This document shows, in pieces, positions 17,672-25,204 of a stretch of 49,654 bases of DNA (positions are counted from its first letter, which is position 1; the number at the start of each line of letters is the position of its first letter). This DNA is from Quadrisphaera sp. (lineage in GTDB: Bacteria > Actinomycetota > Actinomycetes > Actinomycetales > Quadrisphaeraceae), in contig JARICT010000018.1 of the NCBI GenBank assembly GCA_029257185.1, positions 1-49,654 on the forward strand. Direction: 5' to 3'. The notes beneath the pieces are model-generated. The model ran no database searches. It saw nothing but the letters and a program-made list of their open reading frames with translations, and was not told where the DNA came from. A program made the translations under genes and the position numbers.

Positions 17672-17785
17672 GTGTCACTCTTCGCGCTCGAGGTGTTCTT
17701 CACCAGCCTGCTCGTGATCAGCTCCGTGGTCATCCTGTGGTTCACCGGATTCGTCCTGTGGCGCCTCTTCCAGGGGCAGCGCTGA
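17672..17785 (+). CDS. 37-residue single-pass membrane peptide
   Basis: The ORF runs GTG to TGA and begins MSLFALEVFFTSLLVISS. One strongly hydrophobic helix covers residues 3-29, ending with the basic, cytosol-like tail WRLFQGQR. Support for reality: a TACGCT hexamer at leaderless spacing, a clean membrane-helix pattern, and position directly before the nitrobindin-like gene. Its TGA overlaps a CTG that is a candidate start of that gene. No family is recognised. Confidence 0.6.
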   Translation: MSLFALEVFFTSLLVISSVVILWFTGFVLWRLFQGQR

Positions 17786-18303
17786 TCTCCCTGGAGGTCC
17801 CCGAGGGCCTCCCGCGCCAGCTCGTGCCGATCGCCTGGCTCGCCGGCCGGTGGGAGGGGGTCGGGGTGATCGACGCCGAGGAGGCCGGCGAGCGACAGGT
17901 CGGCCAGGAGGTCGACATCAGCGTGGACCAGCGCGGGTTCATGCACCACCGGTCGCAGGTCTGGCTCCTGGACGACGAGGGGCGGCGCACCGACCCGCTC
18001 GACACCGAGGTGGGGTACTGGCGGGCCTCGGACACCCAGTCCTCCCCGACGGAGCCCGGCATCGACGTGGAGCTCGTCCTCGCGCACCCCACCGGCACCG
18101 TGGAGCTCTTCGTGGGGCGCGGCACGGCGACGCGCATCGACCTGACCACCGACGCGGTGGTGCGCAGCCCCGGCGGCGAGGAGTACCGCGCCGGGGTCCG
18201 CACCTACGGCCAGGTCGAGGGCGACCTGCTGTGGGTCCTCGACGCCGCGGCCGGCTCCGAGGCGCTGAGGGCGCGGATCTCCGCACGGCTCAAGCGCGTC
18301 TGA
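17758..18303 (+). CDS. nitrobindin-like (FABP/DUF1794 family) beta-barrel protein
   Basis: About 175-181 residues. It matches the actinobacterial FABP-like/nitrobindin family: LVPIAWLAGRWEGVGV contains the conserved GxWxGxG near the N-terminus, followed by VELVLAHPTGTVELFVG. Family members are small beta-barrels that bind ferric haem and can isomerise peroxynitrite. The C-terminus ends ARISARLKRV where Streptomyces relatives, as I recall them, have SAHLKKV; the His is Arg here, so haem binding is doubtful. The start is ambiguous. GTG at 17758 is the nearest standard codon, but homologues begin close to the CTG at 17782. That CTG has AGGGGC upstream and overlaps the preceding small ORF's stop. 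Confidence 0.8.
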   Translation: MAPLPGAALISLEVPEGLPRQLVPIAWLAGRWEGVGVIDAEEAGERQVGQEVDISVDQRGFMHHRSQVWLLDDEGRRTDPLDTEVGYWRASDTQSSPTEPGIDVELVLAHPTGTVELFVGRGTATRIDLTTDAVVRSPGGEEYRAGVRTYGQVEGDLLWVLDAAAGSEALRARISARLKRV

Positions 18304-18396
18304 GCCCCGGGAGGCCCCAGCAGGCCCGGCGCCGGGCCCAGCAGGACGCAGCGGGACGCGACGCCGTGGAACCCCTCCGTGAGCGAGGTGCGCCGC

Positions 18397-18402
18397 TACG
18401 GT
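18397..18402 (+). promoter_or_regulatory. leaderless -10 (TACGGT) for the rsiG-like gene
   Basis: TACGGT ends 7 bases before the ATG at 18410, which favours that start over the GTG at 18401. Confidence 0.6.
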
Positions 18403-18409
18403 GGTGGCC

Positions 18410-18961
18410 ATGAGCGTGGAGTACCTGCCCGGCGGCCGCCGACGCATCGACCGGGTGCTCGACCCGGCGTTCGTCGCCGACGTCGCCGACCTCGACGACG
18501 CCACCCTGCACGAGCGCCGCGAGGACGCCCAGCAGGAGGAGGTGGACCTGTCCTACCTGCGCCGCCTGCTGCACGGCCGCCTCGACCTGCTCGTCGACGA
18601 GCGCGGCCACCGCACCGGTGAACGTCCGCCGCCGAGCCCCGGCCCGGCCCGGACCGACGCCGAGCTGGTGTCGGTCCTCTCCCGCGTGCTCGCGGACGAC
18701 CAGCGCACCACCCGCGGGCTCGGCCGCCACGTCACCGCCGAGCCCTCCCGCGTGGGGGAGCACCGCCGTCTGGCGGAGCGCGCCGTCGCCGACCTCAGCC
18801 TCTCCAGCCCCGGCCGCCTCGACGACCCCGCGCTCTCCGCGGCCATCGCCCGCCTGCGCGAGGTGGAGCGCACCGTCTCCGACACGCGCGGCGCGGTCCA
18901 GCGCGTGGAGCAGGTGCTCACCGACGAGCTCAGCCGCCGGTTGACCGCCGCCCGCGCCTGA
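18410..18961 (+). CDS. rsiG: RsiG-like c-di-GMP-responsive anti-sigma factor
   Basis: A 183-residue, mostly helical protein beginning MSVEYLPGGRRRIDRVLDP, very like the Streptomyces 'aerial mycelium formation' protein RsiG. RsiG binds c-di-GMP with a motif E-x3-S-x2-R-x3-Q-x3-D on each helix of an antiparallel coiled coil and then sequesters the sigma factor WhiG. Both motifs are visible with one change each: E44-S48-R51-H55-D59 (Q to H), and E153-S157-R160-Q164-Q168 (D to Q). A WhiG/FliA-type sigma gene is not in the window. By inference it links c-di-GMP to motility or development. The 3' end overlaps the convergent glycosyltransferase gene by 32 bases. Confidence 0.75.
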   Translation: MSVEYLPGGRRRIDRVLDPAFVADVADLDDATLHERREDAQQEEVDLSYLRRLLHGRLDLLVDERGHRTGERPPPSPGPARTDAELVSVLSRVLADDQRTTRGLGRHVTAEPSRVGEHRRLAERAVADLSLSSPGRLDDPALSAAIARLREVERTVSDTRGAVQRVEQVLTDELSRRLTAARA

Positions 18962-19826
18962 GCCGCCGCACGCCCGCGCGGGCTGCGTCGGCCATGTCTG
19001 CCGCTCCCCAGGCGCCGATGCGCCACAGGGCCTCGACCACCACGCGCCGGTCCATCTTCGAGCGGCCGGCCGTGCGCTCGACGAACCTGATCGGCACCTC
19101 GGCGATCTGCGTCCCGCCAGCGTGCACCCGCCGGACGAGGTCCACCTGGAAGCAGTACCCGGCGCTGGTGACGTCGTCGAGGTCGATCGCGGCCAGCGTG
19201 GCCCGCCGGTAGGCCCGGAACCCCCCGGTCGCGTCGTGGACGGGGAGGCGGAGCAGCGCGCGGGCGTAGACGTTCGCGCCGCGGCTCAGGGCCTCGCGCC
19301 ACCGCGGCCAGTCCACGACCGACCCGCCGGGGACCCAGCGGCTGCCCAGCACGAGCCCGGGGGAGTCCGCCCGGCTCCGCCCGTCCGCCGCGCTGCCCGC
19401 CCCGTCCAGGCGTGCCAGCAGCGAGGGGAGCTGCTCGGGCGCGTGCGAGCCGTCGGCGTCCATCTCCACCACCACGGCGTAGTCCCGGGCCAGGGCCCAG
19501 GCGAAGCCGGCGCGGTACGCCGCCCCCAGCCCTTCCTTGCCGGCGCGGTGGAGCACGTGGACGCGTCGGTCCGCCGCTGCCGCCTCGTCGGCCAGCGCGC
19601 CGGTGCCGTCCGGGCTGGCGTCGTCGACGACCAGGACGTGGGCACCGGGGACCGCGCAGGCGATCCGGGCCAGCAGCGGGAGCAGGTTGGGCGCCTCGTC
19701 GTAGGTGGGCACCACCACGAGCACGCCGCAGCCCTGGGCGCCCGGCGTGCCACGGGCCGGGCTCAGGGCGTCTCCGTCATGGCGCCAGGCTGGCACGCCC
19801 GACGGCGTCCCGCCCGCGTGCGCCAC
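18930..19826 (-). CDS. polyprenol-phosphate mannosyltransferase (DPM1/Ppm1-like GT2)
   Basis: A 298-residue GT-A glycosyltransferase. It contains VVPTYDEAPNL, VVDDASPDGTG, GKEGLGAAYRAGFAWAL, the metal-binding EMDADGSH, and GSRWVPGG with VPIRFVERTAGRSKM near the C-terminus, all hallmarks of dolichol/polyprenol-phosphate mannose synthases. It would make polyprenyl-phosphomannose for lipoglycan synthesis and protein O-mannosylation at the membrane. It lacks the apolipoprotein N-acyltransferase domain that is fused to Ppm1 in M. tuberculosis. The N-terminal 35 residues are not conserved, and the start (GTG at 19826 or a GTG about 10 codons later) is uncertain. Divergent from the asparaginase. Confidence 0.88.
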   Translation of the reverse strand: MAHAGGTPSGVPAWRHDGDALSPARGTPGAQGCGVLVVVPTYDEAPNLLPLLARIACAVPGAHVLVVDDASPDGTGALADEAAAADRRVHVLHRAGKEGLGAAYRAGFAWALARDYAVVVEMDADGSHAPEQLPSLLARLDGAGSAADGRSRADSPGLVLGSRWVPGGSVVDWPRWREALSRGANVYARALLRLPVHDATGGFRAYRRATLAAIDLDDVTSAGYCFQVDLVRRVHAGGTQIAEVPIRFVERTAGRSKMDRRVVVEALWRIGAWGAADMADAARAGVRRLRRGRRSTGG

Positions 19827-19831
19827 CTCCC

Positions 19832-19837
19832 TACGCT
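19832..19837 (+). promoter_or_regulatory. leaderless -10 (TACGCT) for the asparaginase gene
   Basis: TACGCT ends 6 bases before the GTG at 19844. The intergenic gap to the divergent glycosyltransferase is only 17 bases. Confidence 0.6.
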
Positions 19838-19843
19838 GGCGCC

Positions 19844-20902
19844 GTGCTCCCCGACACCTCCCGGCCCCCCACGGCTGCCGCTCCGCTCGTGACCTCCGAC
19901 CGCGGCGGCGTCGTCGAGTCGGAGCACCGCGGCCACCTGGTGGTCACGGCGCCCGACGGGTCGGTGACGGCGAGCGCCGGCGACCCCGCAGCGGTGGTCT
20001 ACGCCCGCTCGGCGCTCAAGCCGCTCCAGCTGGCCGGCCTGCTCGACGCCGGGCTGTGGCCCCAGGAGCCCGGCGGCGACGACGAGGCGCGCCGGCGCGC
20101 GCTCGCCCTGGCGGCGGCGAGCCACAGCGGGCAGGACGAGCACCTGGGCGGCGTGCTGGCCGTGCTCGCGGCCGCCGGGCTCGACGAGCGCGCGCTGCGC
20201 AACACCCCGGACCAGCCGGTGCACGTGCCCAGCGCCGCCGTCCGCATCGCCCGGGGCGAGGGGCCGAGCTCGCTGGCGCAGAACTGCTCCGGCAAGCACG
20301 CCGCCCTGCTCAGCGCCTGCGTGGCCCTGGGCTGGGAGCCGGGCACCTACCTGGACGCCGACCACCCGGCGCAGCGGGCCGCGCTCGCCGGCATCGACGC
20401 CCGGGCCGCCGTCGTCCGCGGCGCGGCGGGGGAGCCGGTGGTCTCCGTCGACGGCTGCGGGACCGCGCTGCCGCGCACGTGCCTGGCCGACCTGGCGCGG
20501 GCCTACGGCGCCCTGGCGGCAGGCCGGGGCGGGGACGGAGCGCCCGACCCGGCCGGCGCGCGCGTCGCGGCGGCGATGCGCGCCCACCCGCACCTCGTCG
20601 GCGGGCAGGGACGGGAGTCCACGGCTGTCATGGCCGGGACCGCGGGGACGCTCGACGCGGTGGCCAAGGACGGCGCCGAAGGGGTCTTCGCGATCGGCCT
20701 GCCGGACGGGCGCGGCGCGGCGTGGAAGATCGCCGACGGGGGCGCCCGCGCGCACCGGCCCCTGGCGGCTGCGGTGCTCGCCCACCTGGGCGCCTCGCCC
20801 GCCCTGCTCGCGGCCATGGCACCGGGCGTGGGCGAGCAGCCGGTGCTGGGCCACGGCGAGCCGGTCGGAGCGCTGGCCGCGGTGGCGGGGCTGCTCGGCT
20901 GA
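19844..20902 (+). CDS. L-asparaginase II family (Rhizobium type) protein
   Basis: A 352-residue protein of the asparaginase II (rhizobial) family, unrelated to the bacterial type I/II enzymes. Recognised from YARSALKPLQLAGLLDAG, AASHSGQDEHL, NCSGKHAALLSACVALGWE, VDGCGTALPRTCLADLARAYG and MRAHPHLVGGQGRESTAVM. The conserved Ser-Lys pairs around SALKP and SGKH are those of this enzyme class. It would convert asparagine to aspartate and ammonia in the cytoplasm. The GTG start follows from the leaderless hexamer; the frame is open for longer upstream but antisense to the glycosyltransferase. Confidence 0.88.
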   Translation: MLPDTSRPPTAAAPLVTSDRGGVVESEHRGHLVVTAPDGSVTASAGDPAAVVYARSALKPLQLAGLLDAGLWPQEPGGDDEARRRALALAAASHSGQDEHLGGVLAVLAAAGLDERALRNTPDQPVHVPSAAVRIARGEGPSSLAQNCSGKHAALLSACVALGWEPGTYLDADHPAQRAALAGIDARAAVVRGAAGEPVVSVDGCGTALPRTCLADLARAYGALAAGRGGDGAPDPAGARVAAAMRAHPHLVGGQGRESTAVMAGTAGTLDAVAKDGAEGVFAIGLPDGRGAAWKIADGGARAHRPLAAAVLAHLGASPALLAAMAPGVGEQPVLGHGEPVGALAAVAGLLG

Positions 20903-20957
20903 CGACCGTCCGGCCCAGCGCGCCGTTCGCGCTGCGTCACGAGCCGCCCGGCGCCCG

Positions 20958-20963
20958 TACCAT
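20958..20963 (+). promoter_or_regulatory. leaderless -10 (TACCAT) for the DUF2516 gene
   Basis: TACCAT ends 6 bases before the GTG at 20970. Confidence 0.6.
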
Positions 20964-20969
20964 GAGGGC

Positions 20970-21290
20970 GTGAACATCTTCCTGACCGCCCAGAGCCTCG
21001 TGATGCTCATCCTCGGCGTCGCGGTGTTCGCCACGGCCGTGTGGGCCCTGGTCAACGCGGTCAAGGCCGACTCCGCCGCCTACGTGGCGGCGAGCAAGCA
21101 GAGCAAGACGCTGTGGGTGATCCTCACGGCGGTCGGCACCGCGCTGGCGTTCATCTCGATGAGGGCTCCCCTCGGCTTCGGCGGCATCATCGGTGCCGGT
21201 GTGGCCATCTACTTCCTCGTCGCCGTGCTGCCGGCGCTGCGCTCCGCCTCGGGCCGCGGGCGCCCGCAGAGCGGCTACGGGTCCTGGTGA
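20970..21290 (+). CDS. DUF2516 family small membrane protein
   Basis: A 106-residue protein with three hydrophobic helices (about 5-28, 47-63, 68-88). It has AAYVAASKQSKTLWVILTAVG in the loop after the first helix, the pattern I associate with DUF2516 proteins of actinobacteria. Role unknown. The C-terminus is Gly/Arg/Ser-rich and probably cytosolic. Its last 16 bases overlap the end of the methyltransferase gene on the other strand. Confidence 0.75.
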   Translation: MNIFLTAQSLVMLILGVAVFATAVWALVNAVKADSAAYVAASKQSKTLWVILTAVGTALAFISMRAPLGFGGIIGAGVAIYFLVAVLPALRSASGRGRPQSGYGSW

Positions 21291-22156
21291 GCGCTCGTCC
21301 TCGACCCCGGTGAGGACGGCGCGACGGCGTCCCACGCCACGCTGACCTCTCCGAGGCGCCACCGCCCCTGACCGCCGACGAGCGGCCACCCCGCGGCGGC
21401 GACGGCCCGGCAGGTGGCGACCCACCGCTGACGCACCCCGAAGGACCCCGTCGCGGCGGCGCGCTCCCACGCGGCGTCCAGGGATACCAGGAGCGCGTGC
21501 ACGCCCTCGCCGGGCACGTTGCGGTGGATGAGCGCCTTGGGCAGCCGCGGCGCCACCTCGCTGGGACGCTGGAGCCCTGCGAGGCGCAGCGAGAGGGTGA
21601 GCGACACCGGGGTCGCACCCAGGTCGTCACCCACACGGACCTCCACCCAGGCCGCACGGCGCCCCACCTCGTCGCACGTCGCGTCGACGAGGACGGCCCC
21701 CGGGGCGCACGCCGCGGCCATCGTGGCCCACGCGCCGAGCACCTCCCCCTCGCCGTACTGGCGCAGCACGTTCGCGGCGCGGACCACCGACGGACGCGCC
21801 CCGCTCGTACCCCTCGCACCGGCGAGGTCGAAACCGCCGGTCACGAACCGCACGCCCGCCCCGTCACCGGCCACGACCCCGGCCCCGCGACCAGCCCGGT
21901 CCGCCGCCAGCCGCCGGGCGTCCGCGACCCTCGAGGCATCCACCTCCACCCCCACCACCTCGACGTCGGGGACGACCGCGGACACCCTCGCGGCGAGCTC
22001 CAGCGTGGTGGTGGGGCTGGCGCCGAAGCCGAGGTCCACCACCAGCGGGCCGGCCGCTCGGCGCAGCGCCGCTCCGTGGCGGGCGAGCAGCCACCGGTCG
22101 ACCCGGCGCAGCCGGTTGGCGCCCGTCGTGCCGCGGGTCACCCGCGAGAGAACCAC
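21275..22156 (-). CDS. class I SAM-dependent methyltransferase
   Basis: A 293-residue protein. The AdoMet-binding loop reads [13 protein letters not shown] and is followed by a second strand ending [12 protein letters not shown] with its acidic residue, the class I (Rossmann-like) pattern. A later stretch [13 protein letters not shown] may be the substrate region; the target is unknown. It diverges from mshA with a 41-base gap, an arrangement I recall from other actinobacteria. The GTG at 22156 is preceded by CAGCAT at 6 bases, an imperfect leaderless hexamer. Confidence 0.75.
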   Translation of the reverse strand: MVLSRVTRGTTGANRLRRVDRWLLARHGAALRRAAGPLVVDLGFGASPTTTLELAARVSAVVPDVEVVGVEVDASRVADARRLAADRAGRGAGVVAGDGAGVRFVTGGFDLAGARGTSGARPSVVRAANVLRQYGEGEVLGAWATMAAACAPGAVLVDATCDEVGRRAAWVEVRVGDDLGATPVSLTLSLRLAGLQRPSEVAPRLPKALIHRNVPGEGVHALLVSLDAAWERAAATGSFGVRQRWVATCRAVAAAGWPLVGGQGRWRLGEVSVAWDAVAPSSPGSRTSAHQDP

Positions 22157-22185
22157 GCGGCGATGCTGCCACGGGGGACGCGGGC

Positions 22186-22191
22186 TACCGT
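22186..22191 (+). promoter_or_regulatory. leaderless -10 (TACCGT) for mshA
   Basis: TACCGT ends 6 bases before the GTG at 22198. Confidence 0.65.
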
Positions 22192-22197
22192 CGTGCC

Positions 22198-23457
22198 GTG
22201 GGCCGCGTCGCGATGGTCAGCATGCACACCTCGCCCCTCGCGCAGCCGGGGTCCGGGGACGCCGGCGGGCTGAACGTGTACGTCGTCGCGCTGGCCCGCG
22301 AGCTCGCGGCGCGCGGCACCCAGGTGGAGATCTTCACCCGCGCCACCTCCTCCGCGCACCCCGAGGTCTCCCGGCTCGGCGACGGCGTGCTGGTGCGCCA
22401 CGTCCCCGCCGGACCGTACGAGGGCCTGCTCAAGGAAGAGCTCCCCGGCCAGATGTGCGCGTTCGCCGCCGGGGTCATGCGGGTGGAGGCCCGCCAGCCC
22501 CAGGGCTGGTACGACGTCGTGCACTCGCACTACTGGCTCTCCGGGCAGGTGGGGTGGCTGGCGGCGGAGCGCTGGGGGGTGCCGCTGGTGCACAGCGCCC
22601 ACACCCTGGCGAGGGTCAAGAACGCCCACCTCGCCGCCGGCGACGCTCCCGAGCCGCACGGGCGCATCATCGGGGAGCAGCAGGTGGTGGACGCCGCCGA
22701 CGCGCTGGTCGCCAACACCGCCACCGAGGCGGAGGACCTCGTGGAGCACTACGGCGCCGACCCCTCCGTGGTGCACGTCGCCCCGCCGGGGGTGGACCTG
22801 GAGACCTTCCACCCCGGCCCCCAGGCCGAGGCCCGCCGTGACCTCGACCTCCCCGCAGACGCCGTGGTGCTCCTCTTCGCCGGGAGGGTGCAGCCGCTGA
22901 AGGGCGCTGACGTCCTCGTGCGCGCGGCGGCCCACCTGCTGCGCGCCGAACCCGCCCTGCGGGCACGGCTGACCGTGGCCGTGGTCGGCGGTGCCTCCGG
23001 CTCCGGGCTGGAGCGCCCGCGCGGGCTCGACGAGCTGGCGGCCTCGCTCGGCCTCGTGGACGTGCCGGGGGCGCGCGACGTGGTGCTCTTCGCCCCGCCG
23101 GCGCCGCGGGCGGAGCTGGCGCGATGGTTCCGCGCCGCCGACGTGGTCGCGGTGCCCTCGCACAGCGAGTCCTTCGGCCTGGTGGCCCTGGAGGCCCAGG
23201 CGTGCGGCGCCGCCGTCGCCGCGTCGAGGGTGGGCGGGCTGGTCACCGCGGTGGACGACGGGGTCTCCGGGGTGCTCGTCGACGGGCACGACCCGCAGCG
23301 GTGGGCCGCGGTCCTGCGCTCCCTCGTCGCCGACCCCGGGCGACGGGCGGCGCTCGGGGCCGGGGGGCGCGCGCACGCCGAGAGGTTCGGCTGGGCCGCG
23401 ACCGCCGACGCCGTGGAGAAGGCCTACGCCTGCGCCGCGGCCGACCATCGTCGCTAG
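22198..23457 (+). CDS. mshA: D-inositol-3-phosphate glycosyltransferase MshA
   Basis: A 419-residue GT4 glycosyltransferase catalysing the first step of mycothiol synthesis, transfer of GlcNAc from UDP-GlcNAc to inositol 3-phosphate. Seen: [20 protein letters not shown] (substrate loop), [56 protein letters not shown] and the C-terminal donor site [16 protein letters not shown]. The length is normal. The next gene, gpmA, starts 9 bases after the stop but has its own leaderless promoter. With mshD and mscR this gives the window three mycothiol genes. Confidence 0.95.
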   Translation: MGRVAMVSMHTSPLAQPGSGDAGGLNVYVVALARELAARGTQVEIFTRATSSAHPEVSRLGDGVLVRHVPAGPYEGLLKEELPGQMCAFAAGVMRVEARQPQGWYDVVHSHYWLSGQVGWLAAERWGVPLVHSAHTLARVKNAHLAAGDAPEPHGRIIGEQQVVDAADALVANTATEAEDLVEHYGADPSVVHVAPPGVDLETFHPGPQAEARRDLDLPADAVVLLFAGRVQPLKGADVLVRAAAHLLRAEPALRARLTVAVVGGASGSGLERPRGLDELAASLGLVDVPGARDVVLFAPPAPRAELARWFRAADVVAVPSHSESFGLVALEAQACGAAVAASRVGGLVTAVDDGVSGVLVDGHDPQRWAAVLRSLVADPGRRAALGAGGRAHAERFGWAATADAVEKAYACAAADHRR

Positions 23458-23460
23458 GGT
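23455..23460 (+). promoter_or_regulatory. leaderless -10 (TAGGGT) for gpmA
   Basis: TAGGGT ends 6 bases before the ATG at 23467 and overlaps the mshA stop codon, so gpmA can be transcribed separately. Confidence 0.65.
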
Positions 23461-23466
23461 GCCGCG

Positions 23467-24276
23467 ATGAGCCAGAACGCGCCGAGCCACACGAGCCCGG
23501 GCACCACCGCGCCCCACCCCGCCTCCGACCGGCCCGTGGGCACGCTGGTGCTCCTGCGCCACGGCCAGAGCACGTGGAACGCGGAGAACCTCTTCACCGG
23601 CTGGGCGGACGTGCCGCTCAGCGAGGACGGGCGGGCCGAGGCGCTGCGCGGCGGCCAGATGCTCGTGGACGAGGGCCTGCTGCCCGAGGTCGTTCACACC
23701 TCGCTGCTGCGCCGGGCGATCTCCACGGCCAACATGGCCCTCGGCGTCGCGGACCGCCACTGGATCGAGACCCGCCGGTCCTGGCGCCTCAACGAGCGCC
23801 ACTACGGGGCGCTGCAGGGCAAGGACAAGAAGGCCACGTTCGAGGAGTACGGCGAGGAGCAGTTCATGACGTGGCGCCGCTCCTACGCCACCCCGCCGCC
23901 GGCGATCGACCCCGACGACGAGTTCAGCCAGTCCCACGACGTGCGCTACGCCGACCTGGGCGCCGCCGCGCCGCGCACCGAGTGCCTCGCGGACGTCGTG
24001 GACCGGATGCTGCCCTACTGGTACGACGCGATCGTCCCCGACCTCCGCCTGGGTCGGTGCGTGCTGCTCGCCGCCCACGGCAACTCGCTGCGGGCCCTGG
24101 TCAAGCACCTCGACGGCATCTCGGACGAGGACATCGTCGGCCTGAACATCCCCACCGGCATCCCGCTGCGCTACGACCTCGACGCGGACCTCTCACCGCT
24201 CACGCCGGGCGGGACCTACCTCGACCCCGCTGCCGCCGCGGCTGCGGCGGCCGCCGTCGCCAACCAGGGCCGCTGA
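23467..24276 (+). CDS. gpmA: 2,3-bisphosphoglycerate-dependent phosphoglycerate mutase
   Basis: A 269-residue glycolytic enzyme interconverting 3- and 2-phosphoglycerate. It shows the phosphohistidine motif [18 protein letters not shown], the family-specific [12 protein letters not shown], and the second catalytic His in [16 protein letters not shown]. The unusual features are an N-terminal extension of about 25 Ser/Thr/Pro-rich residues and an alanine run ([15 protein letters not shown]) at the C-terminus. The order mshA-gpmA-(phoU)-senX3-regX3 is the same as in mycobacteria. Confidence 0.96.
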   Translation: MSQNAPSHTSPGTTAPHPASDRPVGTLVLLRHGQSTWNAENLFTGWADVPLSEDGRAEALRGGQMLVDEGLLPEVVHTSLLRRAISTANMALGVADRHWIETRRSWRLNERHYGALQGKDKKATFEEYGEEQFMTWRRSYATPPPAIDPDDEFSQSHDVRYADLGAAAPRTECLADVVDRMLPYWYDAIVPDLRLGRCVLLAAHGNSLRALVKHLDGISDEDIVGLNIPTGIPLRYDLDADLSPLTPGGTYLDPAAAAAAAAAVANQGR

Positions 24277-24313
24277 CCGGCCGGCAGGCCCGCCCCGGCC
24301 CGCTGCCGGCCGG
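24277..24313. terminator. bidirectional hairpin between gpmA and phoU
   Basis: CCGGCCGGCAG (24277-24287) pairs perfectly with CTGCCGGCCGG (24303-24313) around a 15-base loop. It starts directly after the gpmA stop and ends 9 bases from the convergent phoU stop. No T-tract, as is usual in high-GC actinobacteria. Confidence 0.65.
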
Positions 24314-24322
24314 GGACGCCCC

Positions 24323-25015
24323 TCAGCCGGGAAGGCCCGAGGGCGCCAGCTCCGGGCCCGCGGTGGCCTCGCCCGGTCCGTAGTCCCCGGTGACGAGGAA
24401 GTTCACGCGGCGCGCCAGCGAGATGGCGTGGTCGCCGAACCGCTCGAAGTAGCGGCTGGCCAGCGTCACGTCGGCGGTGGTCTCCCCCGGCTGCGTCCAC
24501 TCCGGGGAGCAGACGGTGAGGAACACCTGACGGTGCAGCGCGTCGAGCTCGTCGTCGTCGTGCTCCAGCTGGGCGGCGAGGTCGAGGTCTCGCGTGGCGA
24601 TCACCTGCCCGGCCTTCAGCGCCACCCGCTCGGCGATCTCGCCCATCTGCTCGAAGACGGGGGCGAGCCCGTCCGGCACCGCGTGGTGGGGGTAGCGCAG
24701 CCGCGCGAGCGCGGCGATGTGCCGGGCGAGGTCGCCCATGCGCTCCAGGGAGCTGCTCATCCGCAGCGCGGCCACCACCACGCGCAGGTCGGTGGCGACG
24801 GGGGACTGGCGGGCGAGGATCTGCACCGCTCGCTCGTCGAGGTCGCGCTGGGCGTCGTCCACCTGGGCGTCACCGGCGATCACCGACTCGGCCAGCCGGA
24901 GGTCGGCGTTCAGGAGCGCGTGGGTGGCGCTGCCCATGGCGGTGCCGACGAGCCCGGTCATCGACTGGAGGCGGTGGGCGAGCTGGTCCAGCTCGTGGTG
25001 GAAGACGTCGCGCAC
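24323..25015 (-). CDS. phoU: phosphate signalling protein PhoU
   Basis: A 230-residue protein made of two PhoU three-helix repeats that bind metal clusters through E/D-x3-D motifs. Visible are SSSLERMGDLARHIA in the first repeat and ASRYFERFGDHAISLARRVNFL in the second, the canonical PhoU motifs. PhoU restrains the Pst transporter and keeps the sensor kinase off when phosphate is plentiful. The GTG at 25015 has a strong AAGGAGG upstream. It diverges from senX3 across an intergenic region containing a PHO box oriented towards phoU. Confidence 0.95.
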   Translation of the reverse strand: MRDVFHHELDQLAHRLQSMTGLVGTAMGSATHALLNADLRLAESVIAGDAQVDDAQRDLDERAVQILARQSPVATDLRVVVAALRMSSSLERMGDLARHIAALARLRYPHHAVPDGLAPVFEQMGEIAERVALKAGQVIATRDLDLAAQLEHDDDELDALHRQVFLTVCSPEWTQPGETTADVTLASRYFERFGDHAISLARRVNFLVTGDYGPGEATAGPELAPSGLPG

Positions 25016-25092
25016 GGTCGTGCCTCCTTGGGGTCGACGCCGTCTGCGGCCAGGAGCAGGCGCAGACCTGTGCCCCCATCATGAGCCACGCA

Positions 25093-25133
25093 GGTGAACG
25101 CGGCCCGGGTTCGGGGGTGAACGGCGGGTCAAC
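25093..25133 (-). promoter_or_regulatory. PHO box between phoU and senX3
   Basis: On the minus strand, GTTGACC CGCC GTTCACC (25133-25116) forms two direct repeats with 11-base periodicity. A further exact GTTCACC lies at 25099-25093, 23 bases on. The orientation points to phoU, and CATGAT at 25083-25078 is a possible -10. This agrees with PhoP/RegX3 controlling its own locus, as known in Streptomyces. Confidence 0.8.
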
Positions 25134-25191
25134 GACCGGCCACCGGCCGTGCTCGTGGTCGGCTCCGCGGCGGCGGCCGCACCGGCGGGCC

Positions 25192-25197
25192 TAGATT
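25192..25197 (+). promoter_or_regulatory. leaderless -10 (TAGATT) for senX3
   Basis: TAGATT ends 7 bases before the GTG at 25205. Confidence 0.65.
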
Positions 25198-25204
25198 GCT
25201 CGTC

